Of a stretch of DNA of 58,792 bases, positions 9,153-16,450 are shown in pieces. The stretch spans positions 1-58,792 of the forward strand of contig CAJKHY010000005.1 of assembly GCA_905199855.1 (NCBI GenBank), read 5' to 3'. Origin of the DNA: an uncultured Clostridium sp. Lineage in GTDB: Bacteria > Bacillota_I > Bacilli_A > RF39 > UBA660. The position numbers were made by a program, and so were the translations under genes. The notes beneath the pieces are model-generated. The model saw only the letters and a list, made by a program, of their open reading frames with translations. It was not told the DNA's origin and ran no database searches. Position 1 is the stretch's first letter; every line of letters starts with the position of its first letter.

Positions 9153-9181
9153 ATCATAGCAAAAAAAAAGATATTATGCAA
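9153..9181 (-). promoter_or_regulatory. Promoter of tasA-like gene 1
   Basis: TTGCAT (9176-9181), 17 bp, TATGAT (9153-9158), preceded by AAAAAGGTA. It is a near-exact duplicate of the promoter at 8373-8401. Confidence 0.87.
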
Positions 9182-9283
9182 TACCTTTTTACAATTTTTT
9201 TAATTTTTTTTAAACTTAAATAGTATTTATATTAACAATATACATGATATTTTTATCTTAAAAATAATTGACACATAGAAAAT

Positions 9284-9317
9284 CAAAAAAACTTTTAATG
9301 TCGAACAATTAAAAGTT
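9284..9317 (-). terminator. Terminator after the 250-residue gene
   Basis: Arms AACTTTTAAT (9290-9299) and ATTAAAAGTT (9308-9317) with a minus-strand T run; the stop codon lies at the hairpin foot. The ~100 bases from here to the next promoter are A/T-rich with nothing recognised. Confidence 0.8.
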
Positions 9318-10068
9318 ATTTTCTTTCTTTTAAAAACTTAACTAATTTCTTACAATTATCATTATTAGAATTAAGTATATCTACATTATTATTTATACTA
9401 CTAATACCATATCTATTAGCATAAGCAATAATTGAATTAACCAAATGATTAGCATAACAAGTATCTATCATCTCATCAACAAACACCCTATAATGATCAT
9501 AATACTTCTTATCTGTCTTTAAAATATATGCTGGTTCTATCATAGATAAAGCCTCAAAAAATTCAACTCTCTTCCTATAACTCAAACCATTTATATCAAA
9601 ATTATCTAATATATTACCACTAAAAAGAGTATTTAATAACTTATTATCTACATAATTAAAACGATAATCAGGATATTTATTTAAATATTCAGCTAAATAA
9701 GTAACAATATAATGAACAAATTCAGGACTATTTTGCATACGACAAGAAGTTAAATTAATATAATCAATTCCACTTCTAACATCATTATGATAAATATTCC
9801 CTATAACCTCTTTCGCTAATTCAAAATCATTATAATAGAAAATCAAATCATTAGGACAAAATCTAAGTACCTTCTTAGCTATTTCCCTATCATTTCTTAT
9901 TTCATCACTAACACATTCTAATCCACCATTAAAAACAATATATTCAATTCTCTTTGCTAAGCAATAATTATATACACTACCACGACTACCAATAGTATTA
10001 TCATTAACTATACTTTGCATAGCACTAATTTCATCCATACTAGGTATATAAACCTTTCTTTCTCCCAT
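9316..10068 (-). CDS. Uncharacterised cytoplasmic protein
   Basis: 250 residues, family not recognised. No signal or membrane segment. It is mostly helical by composition and rich in Asn, Tyr, Ile and Asp, with short repeating helices (YFND..LAKEVIGNIY, VHYIVTYLAEYLNKYP) that could be an alpha-solenoid. ATG 10068 has a GGAGGG-type RBS. It starts 14 bases after frr ends and is followed by a strong terminator, so it is the last gene of the frr transcript. Nothing in the sequence shows a catalytic site. Confidence 0.6.
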   Translation of the reverse strand: MGERKVYIPSMDEISAMQSIVNDNTIGSRGSVYNYCLAKRIEYIVFNGGLECVSDEIRNDREIAKKVLRFCPNDLIFYYNDFELAKEVIGNIYHNDVRSGIDYINLTSCRMQNSPEFVHYIVTYLAEYLNKYPDYRFNYVDNKLLNTLFSGNILDNFDINGLSYRKRVEFFEALSMIEPAYILKTDKKYYDHYRVFVDEMIDTCYANHLVNSIIAYANRYGISSINNNVDILNSNNDNCKKLVKFLKERK

Positions 10069-10082
10069 AAACCCTCCAATTA

Positions 10083-10625
10083 TTATATACTCATAAGTTC
10101 ATTTTCTTTTTCTTTTAACTTATTTTCTACTATTTTATTATACTCATTAATTAAATCTTGCACTTCTTCATTACCCTTCTTCTCCTCATCCTCAGGTAAC
10201 TTTAAATTCTTTAAAACTCCATTAGCATCTTGTCTTATATTTCTTAAAGCAATTTTAGCCTCTTCAGCCAAAGACTTAACTTGTTTAACTAATTCTTTTC
10301 TTCTATCTTCAGTAAGCGCAGGTATAACAATAAATACTACCTCTCCATTATTATTTGGAGTTACTCCTAAATTAGCCTCAAAAATAGCCTTCTCTATTGC
10401 CGATAAACAACTTCTATCAAATGGTTTAATTACAAGTTGCCTAGCTTCAGGAACCGAAATATTTGCTAAACTCTTAATTGGAGTTGGCGTTCCATAATAT
10501 TCTACCATAACACCATCTAACATATTAGGATTAGCTCTTCCTGCTCTAACATTCACAAACTTTGATTCCAAAGAATCTATTGCCTTAACCATCTTCTCTT
10601 CTGTTTTTTCTAAAACATCATTCAT
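10083..10625 (-). CDS. frr: Ribosome recycling factor
   Basis: With EF-G, splits post-termination ribosomes. The sequence is full-length RRF (180 residues): N-terminal helix, RAGRANPNMLDG, PEARQLVIKPFD, and the closing helices with LTEDRRKELVKQVK and IRQDANGVLKNLK. I chose ATG 10625. The upstream ATG at 10643 overlaps the GGAGGG that serves as RBS and so cannot use it. The usual partner pyrH is not adjacent; instead the gene follows an arylsulfate sulfotransferase gene. Confidence 0.96.
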   Translation of the reverse strand: MNDVLEKTEEKMVKAIDSLESKFVNVRAGRANPNMLDGVMVEYYGTPTPIKSLANISVPEARQLVIKPFDRSCLSAIEKAIFEANLGVTPNNNGEVVFIVIPALTEDRRKELVKQVKSLAEEAKIALRNIRQDANGVLKNLKLPEDEEKKGNEEVQDLINEYNKIVENKLKEKENELMSI

Positions 10626-10667
10626 ATAATATATTCCCTCCATAACTTTATTCTACTACACTTTACA

Positions 10668-12596
10668 TTAAAATTCAACATATTTATTAGTTTTATAAAT
10701 TGTTCCATTAATACTTACATATATTAAATATTTACCATTTAAACCAGTATTATTTATATACTTAGTAACCTTAATACCATCTTTTTCTTCCTTATCCGTA
10801 AACACATCAACACACATTGCCGTATAAGGTCTCTTTCTCACTATTACATCATATTCCTTTTTACCAAGAAACTTATCTAATATTATCTTAACCTTATCAT
10901 CTTTTAAAAATGTCCCACTAAAAACTAACCTATCAACTTCTTTATCAAAAGTAATATTATGTTTATTATAATTATTATCTATATCCTTACTCTTTACTAT
11001 AATTGTATGTTTATTAGATTCCTCTGTCTTACTAATACTACCTAATCTAACACCAATACCTTGTTTATATTCACTATTAGAATACATCTCCATTTTCCTT
11101 ACCCTGTAATTATTTGTAGGAAGTACAAGTTCATAAATAACTTCATTATTAAGTAATTCTACCGTATCAGATTTCAAACTAACATCCTCATTACTTAAAC
11201 CAGCAGGATAATTATATGGTATACCATTTACCTTAACAATACCACCAGAATGCACTACAAAGTGATTTTCTTCTAAATATAAAACATTAGATATATAAGG
11301 AGAATAAAAATCACTGCCTCTTTCCTTACCATATTCCCATATTTGTTCAATAGTCATATTAATAGTATCTATCTTATAAATTACTCCTCTTGAATAAGAA
11401 TTAGAAGCATCAACATAATCTTCCTTAATTTTACTCTTATTATTACCATTATCAAAAATAAACACATAGCCCTCTGGAGTAATCTTAGCCGAATGTTGAC
11501 TCCATTGCCACTCAAAATTGTCTCCTATTGGCTTAAAGAAATACTTTTGCCATTCACTACTATAATTAGTAGAATCTCCAATTATCCAATTAAGTTTTCC
11601 CGTATCATAAGATATATTAATAACAGCATCTATATGTCTACCTGATAAAGTAATTGAATTAGTCTTCTCATCATACCAAATCGAATTATTATGAAACCAA
11701 TCATACGTTGTAAAATTTTCACTTTCTCCCTCATCCATCGGCAAAATATCAGTTAAATCAAACTTCTTAACAATACTACCATCCTTTAAATCAAGTTCAA
11801 CAATATAATCTTCAACCGTACCATTAGCAAAATTATTAGATAAAACTAAAATATTACCACTAGGCATCTCAAAATAATCATGATGATATCCCCCATCTAT
11901 ATTATATTCAAAATATATCTTACCAAGCATATCCATCTCATAAAGCCCCGTCATATAATAAGGATTATTAATAAGCTTATCAGTACTAAGTAGTAAATTA
12001 CCATTCCTAAGTCTATTAATTTCCCATATAAAATTCTCAGTTAAATACCATCTAACATCCCCATTTATATCATAAGCACATGTATAACCACGAGAAGATG
12101 GTGTATAAAAATATAATTCATTATTTAATTTATCCTCAACTTTATAAATGCTACTTGGCGTTACAAAATCATTAGGTAATTTACCAGTTTGAATATATAT
12201 TTTCTTAGTAACATCCCCATAACTAATAATTACCTCATTATTATAATCAGGATATAAACCCAATATTTCCAAATAATGAGTCTTACTCTCCTTAAAAGTA
12301 TGAATATATGTAGTCTTCTCGCTTTTACCAACAACTGTTACCGTAGGAGATACATAATCACTAGTTTCAAACATCACTAAAGCAGTAAGTGGAGATATCT
12401 CATAAGGATTTAAAATAATATTTGGTTCATCAATGGTATATCCATAACTAGTAAATTTATTCTCAAGTTCACTTTGATAAACTAAAATATCTTTTTTTTC
12501 TAAAACTTTCTCTCCACCCGTAACAAAGAAATAACCAACTATAACACCACATAACAAAGAAAGAATTATAATACCTAAAAATATTGTTTTTTTCAT
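10668..12596 (-). CDS. Membrane-anchored arylsulfate sulfotransferase (AssT-like)
   Basis: 642 residues. N-terminal membrane anchor (about 5-27), then an N-terminal beta domain (about 35-150), then a beta-propeller. Candidate catalytic His motifs are GGYHHDYFEM, WFHNNSIW, LSGRHIDAVI and WQWSQHSAKI, matching the His/Arg/Asn constellation of the AssT family, which transfers sulfate between phenolic compounds through a sulfo-His intermediate. The enzyme is predicted to face the cell exterior. It lies between ftsX and frr, 37 bases from ftsX, so it may be co-transcribed. In a gut organism plausible substrates are host or dietary phenolic sulfates (inference). Confidence 0.85.
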   Translation of the reverse strand: MKKTIFLGIIILSLLCGVIVGYFFVTGGEKVLEKKDILVYQSELENKFTSYGYTIDEPNIILNPYEISPLTALVMFETSDYVSPTVTVVGKSEKTTYIHTFKESKTHYLEILGLYPDYNNEVIISYGDVTKKIYIQTGKLPNDFVTPSSIYKVEDKLNNELYFYTPSSRGYTCAYDINGDVRWYLTENFIWEINRLRNGNLLLSTDKLINNPYYMTGLYEMDMLGKIYFEYNIDGGYHHDYFEMPSGNILVLSNNFANGTVEDYIVELDLKDGSIVKKFDLTDILPMDEGESENFTTYDWFHNNSIWYDEKTNSITLSGRHIDAVINISYDTGKLNWIIGDSTNYSSEWQKYFFKPIGDNFEWQWSQHSAKITPEGYVFIFDNGNNKSKIKEDYVDASNSYSRGVIYKIDTINMTIEQIWEYGKERGSDFYSPYISNVLYLEENHFVVHSGGIVKVNGIPYNYPAGLSNEDVSLKSDTVELLNNEVIYELVLPTNNYRVRKMEMYSNSEYKQGIGVRLGSISKTEESNKHTIIVKSKDIDNNYNKHNITFDKEVDRLVFSGTFLKDDKVKIILDKFLGKKEYDVIVRKRPYTAMCVDVFTDKEEKDGIKVTKYINNTGLNGKYLIYVSINGTIYKTNKYVEF

Positions 12597-12632
12597 ACTA
12601 TTACCTCCTAGAAGAAAAACTGGAAAACCAGT

Positions 12633-13538
12633 TTATATCTTTAAATACTTTCTAACAGCACGATAACTTCCTATCATACCTACCAATATTCCAATTAAAA
12701 TAAGAATCCCAGATGTAGTATAAACAAAAGGTGATGGTTTAATTAACTTAGCTAAAGATGAATTAAATAGCTTTCCATCAAAGAATGTGTATAAGGAATT
12801 ATATCCATATATTGTAGCAATAATAGGAATGATAGAACCTAATAATCCCAAAAATAAACCTTCAATCACAAAAGGTATTCTAATAGAAGAATTAGAAGCT
12901 CCAACAAGTCTCATAATTTCTATTTCCGTCTTTCTTGAAGAAATAGTTAACTTAATTGTATTAGATATTAGAAAAGCCGTAACTAAAACTAAAGCAATAA
13001 CGGTACCTATTGATATCTTAGATATAGTATCAAAAACCACAATTAGTTGTTCGACAATATCCTCACCATAATTAACAGTATCAACACCATCTATTTTTTT
13101 AATCATATCAACTGTTTTCTTAATTGTATCAATATCTTTTACCTTAATCATATAACTATCCAATAATGGATTTTCGCCTTCACCTAAAGTTTCCAAAAAC
13201 GCTCCAATTACTTCACTCTCATTCTTGAATTCTTCAGCCGTTTTCTCTTTAGATTTAAACTCCATACTAGCTATATTTTTAGTTTTTTTAATTTCTTCTT
13301 CAATAGTATTTCTCTTCTCTCCATCAACAGAGCCATCCAAATAAACCACTACCGTAACATCTTTTTTAATAGAATTAGTAAAATTATCCACATTAAAAGA
13401 CATAATAATAGAAGTTGAAACCACAATTAAAGTAATTGTAATACACGATATTGAAGCAATAGACAAACTAAAATTACGAATAACGCTCTTAAAAGCATCA
13501 CGTACATTACGATTAAACCTTCTTAACACCTTCATCAT
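12633..13538 (-). CDS. ftsX: Cell-division ABC-like permease FtsX
   Basis: About 301 residues with four membrane segments (one near residue 25-45, three in the C-terminal 140). The large extracellular loop (about 45-165) is the part that activates peptidoglycan hydrolases in the FtsEX system. The C-terminal FtsX-family core includes SSRKTEIEIMRLVGAS. I chose ATG 13538, preceded by GAAAGGAA at 6 bases. It overlaps the ftsE 3' end by 26 bases, so the pair is coupled. The partner hydrolase is not in the window. Confidence 0.93.
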   Translation of the reverse strand: MMKVLRRFNRNVRDAFKSVIRNFSLSIASISCITITLIVVSTSIIMSFNVDNFTNSIKKDVTVVVYLDGSVDGEKRNTIEEEIKKTKNIASMEFKSKEKTAEEFKNESEVIGAFLETLGEGENPLLDSYMIKVKDIDTIKKTVDMIKKIDGVDTVNYGEDIVEQLIVVFDTISKISIGTVIALVLVTAFLISNTIKLTISSRKTEIEIMRLVGASNSSIRIPFVIEGLFLGLLGSIIPIIATIYGYNSLYTFFDGKLFNSSLAKLIKPSPFVYTTSGILILIGILVGMIGSYRAVRKYLKI

Positions 13539-14217
13539 AATAAGTTCCTTTCTCATAATCTTTAACTAGTTTGCCCGACTCAATATATAAAACCCTTCTC
13601 TTCATACGATTAACTATTTCCCTATCATGTGTGGCCATAATTATTGTTGTACCCATCTTATTAATATCCTCTAACACCTTCATAATTTCCATACTAGTAT
13701 TAGGATCTAAGTTTCCAGTCGGCTCATCACATAAAAGAAGCTTTGGTTCATTTACAATAGCTCTTGCAATAGCTACCCTTTGTTGTTCTCCACCTGCTAA
13801 TTGGTTTGGATATTGCCTAGCTTTACCCTTTAAACCAACCAAGTCTAATACCTTCATAACCTGTTTATAAACAACCTTCTTATCAAGAGCAAATACCTCC
13901 AAAGCAAAAGCCACATTTTCATAAACAGTTAATTTTGGTAACAATTTAAAATCTTGGAAAACAACACCTAATTTTCTTCTTAATTTATATACTTTTCTAT
14001 TCTTTAATCTAGCAACATCAATACCACCAATATAAATACTACCCTTATCAGGTTTCTCTTCACGATAAAGCATTTTAATAAATGTACTCTTTCCGCTTCC
14101 AGAAGCCCCAATAACAAAGACAAAATCTCCCTTAGGTATATTGACACTAAAATCGTAAAGTCCAACTACTCCATTACGGTACGTTTTTTGAACATCTTTT
14201 ACTCTAATCAGTTCCAT
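13513..14217 (-). CDS. ftsE: Cell-division ATP-binding protein FtsE
   Basis: ABC ATPase that drives FtsX in divisome or peptidoglycan-hydrolase control. Walker A GASGSGKS, Q-loop VFQDFK, signature LAGGEQQRVA (FtsE often has G-G-E-Q), Walker B LLLCDEPTGNLD, H-loop ATHD. 234 residues. The ATG at 14217 is preferred over a longer in-frame ATG at 14271 because AGAGGTG is correctly placed and FtsE proteins normally begin ME/MI...V. It is the first gene of an ftsE-ftsX unit and starts 112 bases after the DGR-like surface gene. Confidence 0.95.
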   Translation of the reverse strand: MELIRVKDVQKTYRNGVVGLYDFSVNIPKGDFVFVIGASGSGKSTFIKMLYREEKPDKGSIYIGGIDVARLKNRKVYKLRRKLGVVFQDFKLLPKLTVYENVAFALEVFALDKKVVYKQVMKVLDLVGLKGKARQYPNQLAGGEQQRVAIARAIVNEPKLLLCDEPTGNLDPNTSMEIMKVLEDINKMGTTIIMATHDREIVNRMKRRVLYIESGKLVKDYEKGTYYDEGVKKV

Positions 14218-14295
14218 AAAACACCTCTTACTTCCTATAACTGTTAATTCAATTATAACATCATAAATCATTTTAGTAAAAGAAAAATATCACAA

Positions 14296-14312
14296 ATGTC
14301 AAAATTTGTCAT
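14296..14312. repeat. Inverted repeat downstream of the variable region
   Basis: Near-perfect palindrome ATGTCAAAATTTGTCAT about 17 bases past the stop of the surface gene. In well-studied DGRs a hairpin/cruciform lies just downstream of the variable region and stimulates retrohoming. It could also be a weak terminator, but no T run follows directly. Confidence 0.5.
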
Positions 14313-14328
14313 ATTTTTTTCAATCAAA

Positions 14329-16110
14329 CTATGTACCAGTAACGGAGAGCACCACACGAAACCCGTAGTAGTGGTTAGCATAAAAATCGAAGACGTGGAA
14401 GCTGAACACACCAGCATCATCCTCATAACGACAGTCGTCCCCGCGCATAAACCAAGGGTAAGAGGAATTAACAAAGCTAGAATCATCATTATACCAGCCA
14501 GAAGTTTCTCCTGTTGCATCTCCTAAATGACTTGCATTTACGTCTGTCCCTGAATATATATCTATATGTTCTGCTGGTACTCCACTAACATATAATCCTG
14601 AATCTCCTGCTATTTTATTATAATTTCCCATTACATATTCAAATGCTCCACCTGACATATCATACACTCCAGTAATATTACCTGTTGTAGATTGTCCTAT
14701 ATTTGTTTTATAACTTGTTCCTGTACCTCCACCAGTATAAGAACCAGAATCATTTATTGTTATATCTGTTATTCCTAATCCATAATTACTTTGTTTTAAA
14801 TATGCTACTGCTCCCCATTCAATATTTTTCATCATATGAGAATCAGATTCATTTGCTCCATTTATAGTCAAATAATTTGTTGACCTAAATAGTTTCCCAG
14901 TACTATACATATTAGCTACTGTTATATTTAATGAAGATGACACTCCTGGTTTTACTCTAGGAGCTGTAGTACTACCAGATACTTCAAATTTTGCTACCCA
15001 TATTCCTTTTAATTCTGTCTTATTACCACTTGCATTTATCATGGTAAATGCTGGATGTGTATACCAATTACCATCACTTTTATTTGTGCATGTTTCTTTT
15101 CCGTTTGATGTATATGTACATGTTACATTTCCTGTAGTACTTGTCCCGTTTTCAAAAGTTACTTCAATTAATTGTTCCGTTGTATCATGCGCATATGTAG
15201 CATTAAATAATTTATATTTATATCTTGGTATCCATACATAATATGCTAATATGTCTGCTTCTTTAACTTCAGTACCAATACCAGCATTCATATAAGTATC
15301 TCTTTTTGAAGATGTTACCATAACAGCATTAGCCCATTTTTGATTATCATAATCATACCAATTGTTATATGCTCCATATTCATCTGCTTTTACCCATTTA
15401 GATCCATCATATGTTATTGGTATCATTCCTTCTGCTAGAACTGGTCTATTTGCCCCAGTTGGATCTTCTACTAAATCTTCACTCTTACTTAAACAGTAAT
15501 AATTCTTTTTACCATTTTCTATTTTCTCAATACAATTACTAGTATCTCCTATTTGTCCTTCACAACTACTCTTTATATCACTTAAATTATAAGTATTAGT
15601 TATATTAGTACCTTTAGGATAATTATTAGTTCCATAAGTTATTGTATTACCTACAAAACCAGAAACTAAACCTACTACTACATCTATATCATTATCACTA
15701 TTATTGGCTATTACTAAAGGTACTGTAATACTTTTATCTTTTTCTAATACTCCACTTGTATTTGGAGCTATCGTAGTAACTGTTTTATCTTCTACTACTT
15801 CTCCTATTATTACATCAGTTAATTCATTATTAGTACTATAATATATTTCATAATGGATACTACCACTTGTTGTATTAGTTACAAGTACATTAAAACTAGC
15901 AACACTACTCTTTCCTACATGAATATTTTGTGTACCATTTATATCAAACTTATATGTAATAGTAGTATCCATATTTACAACATTACCTGAACTTACATTC
16001 GCGGTAAACATTGCATATGTATAATATAATCCTACTGATAATAATATAGCTATACAAGCACTTAATACATATAAATATTTAAGTGGTATTCTTTCTTTTA
16101 ATTTATTCAT
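14329..16110 (-). CDS. Surface protein with DGR-type variable C-terminus
   Basis: 593 residues. An N-terminal membrane/signal segment (about 13-33) ends YAMFTANV, similar to the SipW substrate signals at 8-9 kb. A beta-rich stalk follows (about 35-190), then a C-terminal formylglycine-enzyme/C-type-lectin-like fold (YVWIPRYKYK, KNIEWGAVAYLKQS, GGAFEYVMGNY) that ends GFRVVL at 583-588, the hallmark of DGR target proteins. The last ~40 codons are about 50% G+C and hypervariable in character (see the variable-region entry). It is probably displayed on the cell surface as a binding protein (inference). RBS AGAGGAG precedes ATG 16110. It is transcribed from a promoter ~210 bases upstream through a leader ORF and terminator. 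It is monocistronic. Confidence 0.82.
   Translation of the reverse strand: MNKLKERIPLKYLYVLSACIAILLSVGLYYTYAMFTANVSSGNVVNMDTTITYKFDINGTQNIHVGKSSVASFNVLVTNTTSGSIHYEIYYSTNNELTDVIIGEVVEDKTVTTIAPNTSGVLEKDKSITVPLVIANNSDNDIDVVVGLVSGFVGNTITYGTNNYPKGTNITNTYNLSDIKSSCEGQIGDTSNCIEKIENGKKNYYCLSKSEDLVEDPTGANRPVLAEGMIPITYDGSKWVKADEYGAYNNWYDYDNQKWANAVMVTSSKRDTYMNAGIGTEVKEADILAYYVWIPRYKYKLFNATYAHDTTEQLIEVTFENGTSTTGNVTCTYTSNGKETCTNKSDGNWYTHPAFTMINASGNKTELKGIWVAKFEVSGSTTAPRVKPGVSSSLNITVANMYSTGKLFRSTNYLTINGANESDSHMMKNIEWGAVAYLKQSNYGLGITDITINDSGSYTGGGTGTSYKTNIGQSTTGNITGVYDMSGGAFEYVMGNYNKIAGDSGLYVSGVPAEHIDIYSGTDVNASHLGDATGETSGWYNDDSSFVNSSYPWFMRGDDCRYEDDAGVFSFHVFDFYANHYYGFRVVLSVTGT
14341..14460 (-). other. Putative DGR variable region (VR)
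   Basis: These 120 bases contain 60 G/C, against well under 30% for the surroundings. They encode residues 551-590. After WFMRG come DDCRYEDDAG, then VFSFHVFDFYANHYY, then GFRVVL. Aromatic, Asp, His, Ser, Cys and Asn codons ending in C/T sit where DGR templates carry AAC/AAT runs. The GC-rich 3' end (CGGGTTTCGTGTGGTGCTC) is a candidate IMH. No template repeat or reverse transcriptase gene is seen in this window. Confidence 0.78.
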
Positions 16111-16142
16111 AGTTTAACTCCTCTTTTCTATAATTAAATAGC

Positions 16143-16193
16143 AAAAAAACTAACTAAAAACTAGCACTTAAAAAGTACTAATATTAGTTAGTT
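16143..16193 (-). terminator. Intrinsic terminator inside the surface-gene leader
   Basis: Ten-base arms AACTAACTAA / TTAGTTAGTT with a further inner stem (AGCACTT/AAGTACT), followed on the minus strand by T7 (16143-16149). It sits between the promoter at 16327-16355 and the start codon at 16110, so it should attenuate the surface gene. Confidence 0.8.
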
Positions 16194-16237
16194 TATTACA
16201 TATATTTATTTTTTTAGTATTTAAAATAATAGAATAT

Positions 16238-16291
16238 TTAAACTGCCCCCCCCCATACAAAGGTTTGCGTTATGTAATTTATTCTATTCAT
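16238..16291 (-). CDS. Leader ORF with G9 tract
   Basis: A 17-residue ORF, MNRINYITQTFVWGGAV, with GAGGTG placed 6 bases before its ATG. The codons for WGG contain nine consecutive G (16246-16254). With eight G the frame would run on for 25 more residues and stop inside the loop of the downstream terminator. With ten G it would end after 23 residues. This looks like a leader peptide rather than a functional protein. That it is translated is inference. Confidence 0.5.
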   Translation of the reverse strand: MNRINYITQTFVWGGAV

Positions 16292-16326
16292 TTTAAACAC
16301 CTCACTTCTGCTATTCTTATGTATAA

Positions 16327-16355
16327 ATAATAGCATAAGTTAGTTACTATTGCAA
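16327..16355 (-). promoter_or_regulatory. Promoter of the surface-protein leader
   Basis: TTGCAA (16350-16355), 17 bp, TATTAT (16327-16332), preceded by AAAAAGTA. The context AAAGTATTGCA is shared with both tasA-like promoters (AAGGTATTGCA). Confidence 0.82.
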
Positions 16356-16411
16356 TACTTTTTTTTAATATTTTTATCTAAAGAACTAAAAAGCAATAGC
16401 AAAACAAAAAG

Positions 16412-16439
16412 AAAAAAACTCCAGTTATTAACCTGAAGT
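16412..16439 (-). terminator. proS terminator
   Basis: Arms ACTCCAG (16418-16424) and CTGAAGT (16433-16439, one G-T pair) with T6 following on the minus strand. Confidence 0.8.
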
Positions 16440-16450
16440 TTAATAATTTA

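Noticed and set aside
14268..14526. Open frames on both strands across the variable region
   Set aside because: They are shadows created by the GC-rich variable region; neither has an RBS.
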